Part shown: positions 11,015-22,144 of the stretch, piece after piece | How positions within the stretch are numbered: position 1 is the first letter of the stretch | Layout: every line of letters begins with the position of its first letter | Source: Choristoneura fumiferana | Taxonomy: Eukaryota; Arthropoda; Insecta; Lepidoptera; Tortricidae | Length of the DNA stretch: 64,000 bases | Reading direction: 5' to 3' | NCBI RefSeq assembly: GCF_025370935.1 | Contig: NC_133481.1 | Span: forward strand, 15,290,328-15,354,327 | Translations under genes and position numbers: made by a program | The notes under the pieces: model-generated | What the model saw: only the letters and a program-made list of their open reading frames with translations | Told to the model about the DNA's origin: nothing | The model's database searches: none

Positions 11015-12967
11015 AATCCATACTAATATTATAAATGCGAAAGTAACTCTGTCTGTCTGTCTGTCTGTCTGTCTGTTACGCTTTCACGCCTAAACCGCTG
11101 AACTGATTTTGATGAAATTTGGTACAGAGATAGAATAGACCCTGGGAAAGAACATAGGCTATTTTTTATCGCGAAAAAGAGGCTTTCAGGGGTTGACATA
11201 GGGGATGAAAGTTTATATGGTGGAAGTTCGTAGCTATCGAAGATAAAACCATGAAACTTGGCATTTAGGCACTTAATAAGAAATCCATACTAATATTATA
11301 AATGCGAAAGTAACTCTGTCTGTCTGTCTGTCTGTTACGCTTTCACGCCTAAACCGCTGAACCGATTTTGATGAAATTTGGTACAGAGATAGAATAGACC
11401 CTGGGAAAGAACATAGGCTATTTTTTATTGCGAAAAAGAGGCTTTCAGGGGTTGAAATAGGGGATGAAAGTTTATATGGTGGAAGTTCGTAGCTATCGAA
11501 GATAAAACCATGAAACTTGGCATTTAGGCACTTAATAAGAAATAATTCTATATTTGTTTGAGCTTTTTTAAAAAATCGACCTGTGAGGGGATGAAATAGG
11601 GGATGCAAGTTTATACGCAAGGTCGTCATTATTGAAGATAAATCGATGAATCTTTATTAAACTTGCCATTTCGGCACGTGAAAAGAGATAAATAGATATT
11701 TGTTCGCACGTTTTTATAAATTCTTCCTGTGAGGGGGTGAAAGTTTATATGGAAGATCGTCATTGTCGAAGATAAATCGATGGTTCTTTATGAAACTTGG
11801 TATTTGGGCACGTGATAAGAGATAAATACATATTTGTTCGCGCGTTTTTAAAAATTCTTCCTGTGCAATGAGGGGTGAAATAGGGGATGAAACATTATAC
11901 TTATGGAAGATCGTCATTGTTGAAGATAAATCGATGGTTCTTTATGAAACTTGGCATTGGGCTACTTATAAGAAATAAATAGATATTTGTTTAAGCGTTT
12001 TTGAAAATGTTACATGCGAGGGGATGTTAGCAGAGGGGATGGTGCAGTGTTAGCAGAGCCTTTTAAGCTCATAAGCAAAATGTACGCAATGTGGGGTCAT
12101 TTTAGATGGCTTATTCACATAGACAGTCAGACATGAAAAATTATGATTTTCAGATTTTTCTTATTTATTGTGCTATAAGAGCTACCTTTATGCAAAATTC
12201 CAAGTTTCTAGGACAGCCAGAAGTACCTACCCTATAACTTTTTCTGTTGAGGCAATTTGTATGAAAACACCTTTTTAACGACTGTAGCTTTTGATTGCCT
12301 TGACTTAGAGGTGTGATTTTTTCACAGCTTTCGGGACTATTGACCTGAGTTTAGGGTTTTAATTTCAACTCGATATATACCTTACTCCGCGCGTTTACGA
12401 GATAAAGGGTCTTGACAGACAGACGGACGGACGGACAGCAAAGTAATCCTACAAGGGTTCCATTTTTTCCTTTTAAGGTACGGAACCCTAAAAAACATTT
12501 GATCTGGCGCTTTTCAAATTTCGAACTATTTACTTGAAAATATGAGTATGAAAGTTCTTAAGGAATTCCAAAAAAAGTTACTACGTATAAGTATATTTAT
12601 CGGAAATATATGTAGCTATGCTTGGTAAAATGCCTTGACTTACAATAAAGGACGTAAGGTGTCAAAAGTTCACTATGAAGAATTAGTCCTTTTGTGTTGG
12701 CAGGGTAGATAGAATAGGTACACGTCGTATTGCTAAAATATGGCTACCCGCAAAATATTTATGTTTTACCAAAGAACATCGGATGGATGGATGTATGGAA
12801 GAACAAAAAAAAATAGTTTATATTTGTAGCAATGTACTAAAATAGGTTATTTTTGGTAAACCGTAGAAGTTTCTATGTACTATTATTGGCAGAATAGGTA
12901 TCCTATATAAATTAAATACTTCCCAAAATTACTATTTCAAGCGGACGAAGTCGCGGGCAGAAGCTAG
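11015..12967 (+). repeat. Left arm of the giant inverted repeat (family B, long form)
   Basis: Runs from the family B 3' terminus AATCCATACTAATATTATA to the 5' terminus GCGGGCAGAAGCTAG. Its near reverse complement is 16968-21207, less an inserted transposon. It opens with two tandem units of about 266 bp (11015-11280 and 11281-11546), then several diverged units sharing GATAAATCGATG and TTATGAAACTTGG. The interior includes a GGAACCCTA end (12478-12489). No ORF of note. Confidence 0.9.
11711..11990 (+). repeat. Empty target site of the 2.3-kb transposon
   Basis: This part of the left arm contains CTACTTATAAGAAATAAATAG near 11962-11982. In the right arm the same place is split by the transposon at 17962-20269, with ATAA on both sides. 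It serves as an in-cis empty-site control. Confidence 0.8.
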
Positions 12968-13061
12968 GAAAATAGTCATATTATATATAAAGAAACAGAA
13001 ATAGCAAAATTAGATAAGTATTGTCTACATCCGCCATGTTCGAATGCTACAAATTGAATCC

Positions 13062-13092
13062 GGACGTCTTCCGGCTGATGATGATAATAATG
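13062..13092 (+). repeat. Very short RTE tail
   Basis: CGGACGTCTTCCGGCTGATG followed by ATGATAATAATGATG: the last bases of an RTE insertion. Confidence 0.65.
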
Positions 13093-13164
13093 ATGTTGAC
13101 GTATAACAACAATTATAACATTAGCCCAATTATTAACTAGCATTAACACTTCCTCATCATGGTA

Positions 13165-13650
13165 GGTTTATTGCTGACTGTAGGTACTTGCATTGACAAC
13201 CGAACTACCCGTACAAATTTTCAATTCGATGCTTTTAATCGTTGAAGAATTTCGTCCTGCGAAGACGAATTCTGGCCTGACTACCAGAATTTCACTTCCA
13301 GATTGTACTGTAAATAATGCTAAATTTCAGCTCAACCGGAACCGGAAAGTGGTCAAAAAATTTAATGGTTTGCAAACATTAAAACCACGACTTACAAACT
13401 TACATACGAGAGTTGTAAGTTAAATTAAAGCTTATAACTAACTCTATTCCTTAGATGCACTGATACTTAACAATGAGGAAATAAGTTTTTGATGGCAATT
13501 TCATTAAAAAATACACCTTTTTTTGCTGACTGTACACTCAAGTAAAACAGCATTGTCATCCAACGTACATATTTATACCAAATTTCAAGTCCAGCTGACC
13601 CCTAGAAGTGGGCAAAATGAACTTGCAAGATTTGACATTAACAAAAACAA
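13165..13650 (+). repeat. Repeat family C, two degraded copies
   Basis: 13180-13300 carries the ATCGTTGAAGAATTTCGTCC version of the family block, and 13540-13650 repeats the CAAATTTCAAGTCCAG part. Both are diverged relative to 2990-3160. Confidence 0.5.
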
Positions 13651-14405
13651 AGAGGGCAAATAACAGTTTGTAAAAACATAAGCCTCATCCGCTATCGCTA
13701 GCAACTTAAACACGTGTAAGGTCAGCAAAGGTAAGGCGGTTAACAATGATGGATGACAGCATTAGCATGGCCGGGCCTATTTATCTCGTTGGGGGCGATC
13801 GAGTCGACGTGATCGGATCACGGGTAAGTGCTCCTATTTTAAGTATTGCACATGGGAATGTTCGATTTATAAAAACAGGCCACATTATCTTAAGGAGCTA
13901 CCCGAGGTTTTCATTGATTTTTGACAAGTTTTGAATCGTATCTCCTACTTTTACACTACAGATAGAATTATAAGTCACACGGCTATCGGTTCTCCAATCT
14001 TTTATCTCCATTTTTGTCTACCGGATTTTGAAAAAAAAACGAATACTTCATTTTGTATGATTTTATTAAACATTGGCTGAAAACAACACTTCTTTCGTAT
14101 CTCTATTGACGTGAAAGATCTAACATATACGAAATTATATATTTGGATTCGTCTTTGACGTCTCTAAAAACTGGTCGAGGGTTTTCATTTGAAACTAATT
14201 AACACAAAAGTTGTGGTCAGAATACCAGTTTTTTTGGGCTAAAATTGTACAACTTTGATGCAAAATATTTCGAAAACAATGAATTTTGAAGTAAATATGG
14301 GATACTATATTCCTTAGAGCCATTGTTGTTAATATAATAAGCTACAAAAATCATTAGAAAACTAAGGAATTCAGATCGAATGTCATTGGGGCATGGGATC
14401 CCCTT
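13651..14405 (+). other. Mostly unassigned; candidate small exon at 13746-13828
   Basis: An ATG at 13746 opens a frame starting MMDDSISMAGPIYLVGG. After 26-28 codons there is a good donor, ATCACGG|GTAAGTG (about 13822-13834). This stretch is GC-richer than its surroundings. I recognise no domain, so it may be chance. Confidence 0.15.
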
Positions 14406-14409
14406 AACG

Positions 14410-14525
14410 ATATAAAACAATTACTTTGCGCACTCGCTATCTTATGATAGCTACGTTTATGCAAGAAATATGTGTGAATGTCTTCATCTCCACAGCGTAA
14501 TAACACACACAAACCTATTAGACTC
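14410..14525 (-). repeat. Degraded Penelope-like repeat fragment
   Basis: Shares ACTCGCTATCTTATGATAGC, TTTATGCAAGA, CATCTCCACAGCG and ACACACACAAACC with the family at 30735-30952. The hammerhead-like part is not present. Confidence 0.5.
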
Positions 14526-14702
14526 AACGCGTAATTTAATAAATCGCATTATCACTCTTTAAATGGATAACTAACATAATTTAGCGATCTATAAATTTGA
14601 GTGACATAGGGCTGCGTGGTCAAACCCCATAAGTCGAAATAATTGACTGTTGAAAAAAGAACACTCTATGTAGAAGTTTAAATTCGTAGTTTTTATGAAT
14701 TA

Positions 14703-14860
14703 CTAGCTTTTGCCCGCGGCTTCGCTCGCGCAGAATTGGTAATGTAGCTTAAACCTTTTTTGATCCCTCAGGAACCATACATTATTTCGGGATAAAAGTA
14801 TATATTACCTGTATGTCAAATTTCATGAAAATCCGTTCAGTAGTTTTTGCAGAGATGCGA
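14703..14860 (+). repeat. Repeat family B, partial
   Basis: Starts at CTAGCTTTTGCCCGCGGC and runs through TTATTTCGGGATAAAAG and AAATCCGTTCAGTAG. The ATTAGTATGGAT end is missing. Confidence 0.75.
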
Positions 14861-14943
14861 GTTCGGATTGAACCCACGATTAATCTGTTTGAGAGGCGGC
14901 CAACCACTTCTATAGCCACTAGGGTACCACGGCTTTTTACGTT
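14861..14943 (-). repeat. tRNA-derived SINE head fragment
   Basis: Reversed, it reads CCGTGGTACCCTAGTGGC, then GGTTGGCCGCCTCTC and GTGGGTTCAATCC, i.e. A-box-like and B-box-like parts of a SINE head. It abuts the family B copy. Confidence 0.5.
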
Positions 14944-15296
14944 TCTACTTTTACGTACATTTAGAAATAAAGGCTACATGAAATACTAGCCCATCGATAA
15001 ATTAAATGAGTAAAGAAGAACATTAAAATATTTTTCGGGGAAAGCGAAAAGGACTGTGGAAGCAACCCTCTTGAGAATCGATGACAAAATGAAGTGTAAG
15101 AAAGTAGGCTTATACGTTACCCGGAGGAGGAAAGCCGTCAATTATGAATAATTCAAACAAAAACCCTGATTCAAAAGGCAGGGAAAGATTTATTGAATGT
15201 TAACCGATGCGCAATAGCGATGCGTTGTTGTTCGGTGTTTATGAAAGAAGAAAAAAAAGAAATATCTGATAGGATGGCGAGAATGGGCACTTTCTA

Positions 15297-15839
15297 CAGT
15301 ATTTTCATTCTAGCACGGTGCGGGTGACAGCTGTCAATATCACAGACTAGAGAGTGAAAGTGTCGAAACTTGAGTCGATAGAACTAATAATTTAAAATCT
15401 TAACCAAAATAATGCCATCATTAATCCGATTATTACGCTAATTTTTAAGAGAATATTAGTAAATCTAGGTTGGAATATTATTTTCCACTTAAGTAAGGCT
15501 AAACGGATTTGGCAAGAATATTCGTTACTTACCAATTAATAAGTACCGATATAACTCAAGATCCATTAGTTCCCATCACTAAACGGGTTTCTGTTGTTAC
15601 GTTACACGCATATTACGTTTCTTCACTTAATTCTGCTTTGAATTTTATTAGTCGATTATAAAAATTTGATAGCTTAAATTTATTTCGTATAACATAGTTC
15701 TTTGTTGAAATATTTTACGCCAGTCATATTCAGGCTACAACTGAAATATACTTCTATATATTCAGACTGCAGCAATTTTTTTTGAGTAAAACGAAACGGT
15801 GCATCAACTGTCCCGTACCATGCTAGAATGAAAGCACTG
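15297..15839. mobile_element. Tc1/mariner-like non-autonomous element
   Basis: The ends CAGTATTTTCATTCTAGC and GCTAGAATGAAAGCACTG are inverted repeats of about 40 bp, and TA flanks both sides (15295-15296 and 15840-15841), as expected of Tc1/mariner elements. The left terminal repeat contains the perfect 12-bp palindrome TGACAGCTGTCA (15325-15336). No transposase is left. Confidence 0.75.
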
Positions 15840-15959
15840 TAGTGCATGTTTATCTGCTCGGTATTTCCATTGATACTACTTGGGGATACTCAAAAAACGA
15901 GCCTATTCTTTTCTCAAAGGGTTGGCAAAGCTTCTGTATAATATATCAACTTAAATATG

Positions 15960-16025
15960 TTATGGGTGTCTATGGGAGGCGGTGATTGCTTTTCATCACG
16001 TAACCCGTCTGCTTGTTTGCTCACC
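15960..16025 (+). repeat. LINE 3' tail fragment
   Basis: GGTGTCTATGGGAGGCGGTG followed by ...CATCACGTAACCCG and GCTTGTTTGCTC is a diverged piece of the tail seen at 61220-61295. Confidence 0.6.
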
Positions 16026-16149
16026 ATTTATATAAAGAAACAGTATCTGACTGCATTGTACAAATAGAATTTAAAGATCACTCATCTCCACATGTAAAAA
16101 CAACGTAACTGACTGATGGACAGACTATGTACAGCCTAAAGTACTGAAG

Positions 16150-16192
16150 TTCATCATCATCATCAGCCGGAAGATGTCCACTGCTGAACAAA
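16150..16192 (-). repeat. RTE 3' tail, reversed
   Basis: CATCATCATCATCAGCCGG then AAGATGTCCACTGCTG: the RTE terminus in reverse. Confidence 0.8.
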
Positions 16193-16696
16193 GTACCTAC
16201 TGAAATTTGAGACGTCAAATGGGGCAAACATATATACAAGTTGGGTCGAGAGACGTAAGCAGGACCAATCGTTCTTCAGTACGTAATTCAGTTAGTTAAA
16301 AGAAAGGAACATTTCTGGAAATCACTGATCCACAAAAATACTTCGTTTTCATACGAAAATTGCATTGAAATTGGCTCGGAACTCTCATTTTACGAGTCTG
16401 ACTCTTACTTGGGCAATTTTTGTTCTTTGTTTAATATTGTGCTATCTATGTTATAACGTGGGTTTTTTTGACCAATTCACATTCAGCATCGCTTATATGC
16501 GGTTTCGATATTTTTACGCAGCACTTGCTGTTGCAATAAATCTTGACAGCATTTGAACGCACATATGCGTTTGAGCCACCTGTAAAAAAGTCGGTGTTAA
16601 AAAATCGGTAGAAGATCCGTTAAGCGAATTGGACCCAAAGTTCAACTTATAGTCAAGGGCATAAATATTATGTACGTTACCAAGACGTCAAAATAT

Positions 16697-16916
16697 ATAT
16701 GTCGGTGGCTTATCGTAAAATCGGCCAGATTACGAAATTCCTAGGCACATCATGAAATGGCGCCATTTTGCATATACGTCACTAGGAAAATGGTCAAACG
16801 GTGAGTTTTTAACGATATGGCGGATGTCCCTTAGCCAATTCATGAAATGGCGCCATTACACGATATGCCTAGGAATTTCGTGATCGGGCGGATTTTACGA
16901 TCGGCCGCCGACATAT
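16697..16916. mobile_element. MITE with about 70-bp inverted repeats
   Basis: The left arm (ATATGTCGGTGGC...GAAATTCCTAGGC...ATGGCGCCATT) and right arm (AATGGCGCCATT...GCCTAGGAATTTCGTG...CCGACATAT) are near reverse complements. It lies just inside the right arm of the giant inverted repeat. Confidence 0.75.
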
Positions 16917-18571
16917 GCCTACACCTTTATGCCTCTAACTATAAGGTCGATGTATAATTATCATATACTAGCTTCTGCCCGCGACTTCGTCCGCTTGAAA
17001 TAGTAATTTTGGGAAGTATTTAATTTATATAGGATACCTATTCTGCCAATAATAGTACATAGAAACTTCTACGGTTTACCAAAAATAACCTATTTTAGTA
17101 CATTGCTACAAATATAAACTATTTTTTTTTGTTCTTCCATACATCCATCCATCCGATGTTCTTTGGTAAAACATAAATATTTTGCGGGTAGCCATATTTT
17201 AGCAATACGACGTGTACCTATTCTATCTACCCTGCCAACACAAAAGGACTAATTCTTCATAGTGAACTTTTGACACCTTACGTCCTTTATTGTAGTCAAG
17301 GCATTTTTACCAAGCATAGCTACATATATTTCCGATAAATATACTTATACGTAGTAACTTTTTTGGAATTCCTTAAGAACTTTCATACTCATATTTTCAA
17401 GTAAATAGTTCGAAATTTGAAAAGCGCCAGATCAAATGTTTTTTAGGGTTCCGTACCTTAAAAGGAAAAATGGACCTTGTAGGATTACTTTGCTGTCCGT
17501 CCGTCCGTCTGTCTGTCAAGACCTTTTATCTCGTAAACGCGCGGAGTAAGGTATATATCGAGTTGAAATTAAAACCCTAAACTCAGGTCAATAGTCCCGA
17601 AAGCTGTGAAAAAATCACACCTCTAAGTCAAGGCAATCAAAAGCTACAGTCGTTAAAAGGTGTTTTCATACAATTGCCTCAACAGAAAAAGTTATAGGGT
17701 AGGTACTTCTGGCTGTCCTAGAAACTTGGAATTTTGCATAAAGGTAGCTCTTATAGCACAATAAATAAGAAAAATCTGAAAATCATAATTTTTCATGTCT
17801 GACTGTCTATGTGAATAAGCCATCTAAAATGACCCCACATTGCGTACATTTTGCTTATGGCTTAAAGGCTCTGCTAACACTGCACCATCCCCTCTGCTAA
17901 CATCCCCTCGCATGTAACATTTTCAAAAACGCTTAAACAAATATCTATTTATTTCTTATAACGCCTCTTTACAATGACAACGTGACATCTCGGAAAATAC
18001 GTTTTTTTTATTATTTGTTAATCGAAACCGCCATGTCGAATTTTATTTTCTACAAAAACGCGGCATTTTTTAAGTCAACGGGCGCGAAGTAGTGAGCAAA
18101 AGAAGCAACAGTATCACGTTGTCTCATTCTCACTTGTGGTGGGACGCTTAACTTTGACAACGCGGCAAGTCAGTCGACCCCGGGCGAGCAACGAGAGAAG
18201 AGTTCTCGATTTGCGCAAAAACCGTGACATCTCTATTTTACACGTTTTATTTGCAAAAGTAATTTTCTTATCGTTATTTATTTTTTCATATACAGTGTGA
18301 TAATAATAATTTAACTCATTATTCCTGCAAAACTTTATGTGTTTACAATGAGACAAATTGTTTTGTTACGTTATCGAATAAAATGTATGTTTTTTTTTTA
18401 GAGTATCTCATGATGATACGATGTTGTTGGATGAATGATTTTAGAAATAAAAAAAAATACTCGGTCATTTTTTTATGTTCCGTTTTCGTCGAATCCCTTT
18501 TTGCGAACATTAATATATGAATATGTTCGTTATATCTGCTAAATAAATTACTCAAATAAAATTTTTTAGAT

Positions 18572-18991
18572 CGATCGATTAGAGTCGCGATCTAGGAAGC
18601 TGATTCAATTAGCTACGGGCAATTTAAGTAACCTAAGCTTAGCAAAAGAGGCACGAGGTGCCCAAATGAACTTCGCAATGATGAAAGATGACGTATCTTA
18701 TTCTTATAATAAAACTGTAAAACTAACTGAAGTGAAGGTTATAAAAGTGCAAAGTACTGATCCCGATGCCATATTTTTCAAAGAACCTTATTCAGACGAA
18801 GTGTTTAAGAAAGCTATAGTTATCAGAAAAAAGAGAAATAATGAAAACATTAATTTAGAATTGCAAAAAGCATACCATCAAAGATGTGGACTAGCCGAAA
18901 GAAAGAAAGCTGATCTCATGTATTTGGTCAATAAAAACCTTATTCCCAGCCATTTTACGAATCTATGTAAGACTGATAGCTTTTTATTATA
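18572..18991 (+). pseudogene. C-terminal exon of an unidentified transposon protein
   Basis: A polypyrimidine-like ATTTTTTAG acceptor ends at 18571. From there the frame is open for about 139 codons to a TAA, including the ATG at 18666. The protein is charged and lysine-rich, with the block RKKADLMYLVNKNLIPSHF near its end. The 5' exons are missing or unrecognised. It may be the end of the transposase of the enclosing element. I do not recognise the family. Confidence 0.35.
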
Positions 18992-19612
18992 AAATTGCAT
19001 TTTTTTAGAAATTTTTGACCGCACCTTTATGACCAAATAATGTTTAACTTGTGATAATGTAATAATTTGCCTAGCTAAAGTTCTCATTATTACAATGTGC
19101 CTTGAATACTTATGAGTTTGTTTGTTATTTTTTTTGATAAATGCATTTACTTTTTTTTTTGAGATGTTCATTTTAAGTTACTTAAACAACATAAACTTTT
19201 ACTTGAGACTTAAATAATAATAGGCAACAGTTTCTCAATTTATCTCCTATACCTATGTGACGCGGCTAATGTACAACTGTTTTATTATTTAGTAAGATAT
19301 AGTCGATCAAGAAGTGCTTTACCATTTTTTATGACAGTTCACAAATCAGAAAAAAATAATAAGGTAGATTGTCATTGTTGATTGTAAGTGAAATAGTCTT
19401 TAATGTTTTAAAGCTGTGCAACTGATATTGAACCTTAGGTGGTAAGTTTCTTGGTCGTTAATAATAATGACTTTTTATATAATTATCTAAGTACCGTAAA
19501 TACGATTGATCTCATGTTTGTCCATTGCTTGTATTACAGAATTACGGTTAAGAAACCATCTTTTTGTTAACAATATTTTATTTTGGTAATACAGATTTTT
19601 TATTTTAACAAC

Positions 19613-19927
19613 AAAGCCGTGGTGGCATAGTGGTTTGACCTATCGCCTCTCAAGCTGAGGGTCGTGGGTTCAAACCCCGGCTCGCACCTCTGAGTTTTTC
19701 GAAATTCATGTGCGGAATTACATTTGAAATTTACCACGAGCTTTGCGGTGAAGGAAAACATCGTGAGGAAACCTGCAACAAACCTGCGAAGCAATTCAAT
19801 TGGTGTGTGTGAAGTTCCATCCGCACTGGGCCCGCGGGGAACTATGGCCCAAGCCCTCTTGTTCTAAGAGGAGGCCTGTGCCCAGCAGTGGGACGTATAT
19901 AGGCTGGGATGATGATGATGATGATGA
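19613..19927 (+). mobile_element. Full-length tRNA-derived SINE
   Basis: The head GCCGTGGTGGCATAGTGG and GTGGGTTCAAACCCCGG carry A- and B-box-like promoter elements. The body includes TTTGCGGTGAAGGAAAAC and GAGGAGGCCTGTGCCCAG. The tail is (GATGAT)n. It has a 10-bp target duplication, TTTTAACAAC (19603-19612 and 19928-19937). Nested in the 2.3-kb transposon. Other copies: 23315-23590, 48825-49130, 10420-10487. Confidence 0.92.
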
Positions 19928-21207
19928 TTTTAACAACGTATTTTATTTAACTTATCACATCGCTTTTTAGAAAAATTAACATCTTCAACGTGATAAACGA
20001 GTTTGTCACATGCATTTTTTCATTTTTTTTCATAAAAAGCGTGACAAATTTTCTGTTTTTTATTTAACGATCAAATTTATGGTGATAACTATTGAACAGT
20101 GTTTTTTTTTGTGATTTTTCAGGGAGATAATTAGTTAATCCAACAAATTAATTGTAAATCTACAGTAAAAATACCAATATTTTAGATGATATAAAGATTT
20201 TTAAGTTATAAATTGGCTTCCTGTAAAATTGCGGTTTTTGAGATGTCGCGTTGTCATTGTAAAGAGGCGATAAGTAGCCCAATGCCAAGTTTCATAAAGA
20301 ACCATCGATTTATCTTCAACAATGACGATCTTCATAAGTATAATGTTTCATCCCTATTTCACCTCACTTGCACAGGAAGAATTTTTAAAAACGCGCGAAC
20401 AAATATGTATTTATCTCTTATCACGTGCCCAAATACCAAGTTTCATAAAGAACCATCGATTTATCTTCGACAATGACGATCTTCCATATAAACTTTCACC
20501 CCCTCACAGGAAAATTTAAAAACGTGCGAACAAATATCTATTTATCTCTTTTCACGTGCCGAAATGGCAAGTTTAATAAAGATTCATCGATTTATCTTCA
20601 ATAATGACGACCTTGCGTATACTTGCATCCCTATTTCATCCCCTCACAGGTCGATTTTTTAAAAAGCTCAAACAAATATAGAATTATTTCTTATTAAGTG
20701 CCTAAATGTCAAGTTTCATGGTTTTATCTTCGATAGCTACGAACTTCCACCATATAAACTTTCATCCCCTATTTCAACCCCTGAAAGCTCTTTTTCGCAA
20801 TAAAAAATAGCCTATGTTCTTTCCCAGGGTCTATTCTATCTCTGTACCAAATTTCATCAAAATCGGTTCAGCGGTTTAGGCGTGAAAGCGTAACAGACAG
20901 ACAGACAGACAGAGTTACTTTCGCATTTATAATATTAGTATGGATTTCTTATTAAGTGCCTAAATGCCAAGTTTCATGGTTTTATCTTCGATAGCTACGA
21001 ACTTCCACCATATAAACTTTCATCCCATATGTCAACCCCTGAAAGCCTCTTTTTCGCGATAAAAAATAGCCTATGTTCTTTCCCAGGGTCTATTCTATCT
21101 CTGTACCAATTTCATCAAAATCAGTTCAGCGGTTGGCGTGAAGTAACAGACAGACAGACAGACAGACAGACAGAGTTACTTTCGCATTTATAATATTAGT
21201 ATGGATT

Positions 21208-21920
21208 TGACGCCATGGTTGTATAGATGTTTATGCTCTCGACTGTAAAATATAATATTAATCCTACTTACATTATAAATGTGAAGTTTGTGACCTGACA
21301 TAATTTTCCGTACATTAATAACCACTTAATCCCTTGATATAACTTAACTAACACCTCCATTGTTTTACAAGTGACTCGCTAAGTAAGTAATTTATTAAAG
21401 CAATTTTTCTGTACCCTAAACATGCATAAGCAAAGGGTTAGCCCGCGTAGGCCTTTGCAATGACAATTAGTTTAGTTAGTTCGGGGACAGAAGGTTGGAC
21501 CCGTGTCATAGAAACTGCGACGTCAGACGACCCTGTTTAATGAGCTAACTATGCCATAAAGGCTGGCAAATAGGTAAGCATAGGTCGGTCTAGAAACTGA
21601 AGTTTGATGATCGATAGGTTAACTAATAGGCTAACGTATTAATAAAAAAAATAGTCGGTCAATTATGTACAATATTAGAAAATATGTGGGTGAGAAAGGA
21701 AAATATCATTAGGAAAAACAGCGTTCAAATCAGCACAGTATGTTTATTAAGAAATAAAGTATGTAACCAAGAACAACAGTATATGCAACACGTTAAATTA
21801 GCATTAAGACTATGTGTATAGTATTTTATACAATACAACAGAATTCTTCAAAAGTCACTTACAGGGGTTCTACCATCAGGTAGACTCAGTCTGGACCAGT
21901 CAGGTTGTTATGTTCAGACT
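21208..21920. other. No recognisable gene
   Basis: A short trace of family B is visible at 21255-21290. Otherwise unassigned. Confidence 0.5.
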
Positions 21921-21921
21921 A

Positions 21922-22143
21922 AAATCTGGTAGCATGGTGTACGGTTGTGTTGCTCTGATGATGAGCTCTGGTTGAGTTCGAAACGCGTCAGTGTAGTGTG
22001 GTGGTGGTGGTTAGATCGGTTTGTGTGATTTGTGTGTGTTCTTACAGTGTGGAGGTGGAGTAACTGCATAAACACGCATATCTTGCATAAACTTAGCTAT
22101 CATAAAGGTCGCGGGTGGGGAAATAAATTATTTTAGTTCATTT
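21922..22143 (+). repeat. Penelope-like repeat with hammerhead-like motif
   Basis: Runs from TCTGGTAGCATGG through the motif, a GTGGTGGTGG tract, ATTTGTGTGTGTTC, GTGGAGGTGGAG, TGCATAAAC and AAGGTCGCGGGTG to ATTATTTTAGTTCA. It is the reverse of 30735-30952. No protein remains. Assignment to Penelope-like elements rests on the hammerhead and the shared termini, not on a reverse transcriptase. Confidence 0.6.
21952..21994 (+). ncRNA. Hammerhead-ribozyme-like motif
   Basis: Core CTGATGA (21955-21961), one extra T, stem II GAGCTC/GAGTTC around TGGTT, GAAA (21980-21983), then C GC GTC ending 21989. Stem III is the palindrome ACGCGT. GCT before the core pairs with AGT after the cleavage triplet. 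All invariant core bases are present. Consistent with minimal type-I hammerheads known from Penelope-like elements. Confidence 0.6.
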
Positions 22144-22144
22144 T

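Larger units (their letters stand above)
17962..20269. mobile_element. 2.3-kb DNA transposon with terminal inverted repeats
   Basis: The left end is CGCCTCTTTACAATGACAAC followed by GTGACATCTC. The right end, reversed, is the same with one substitution (GCGACATCTC). ATAA flanks both sides (17958-17961 and 20270-20273) and occurs once in the intact left arm, so it is a 4-bp target duplication. It carries one spliced-looking ORF (18572-18991) and a later SINE insertion. Superfamily not assigned; the 4-bp duplication fits few families. Confidence 0.85.
16968..21207 (-). repeat. Right arm of the giant inverted repeat, interrupted
   Basis: 16968-17961 mirrors about 11970-12967, and 20274-21207 mirrors about 11015-11965. 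The 2.3 kb between is a transposon insertion. Both arms share the tandem 266-bp units at their outer ends (20680-20945 and 20946-21207 here). Small deletions relative to the left arm lie near 21108-21150. Centre to centre, the arms enclose about 4.0 kb. Confidence 0.9.

Noticed and set aside
14410..14525. A further hammerhead motif in the Penelope-like fragment
   Set aside because: The fragment stops before the motif region; I see no CTGANGA or GAAAC in the right place.
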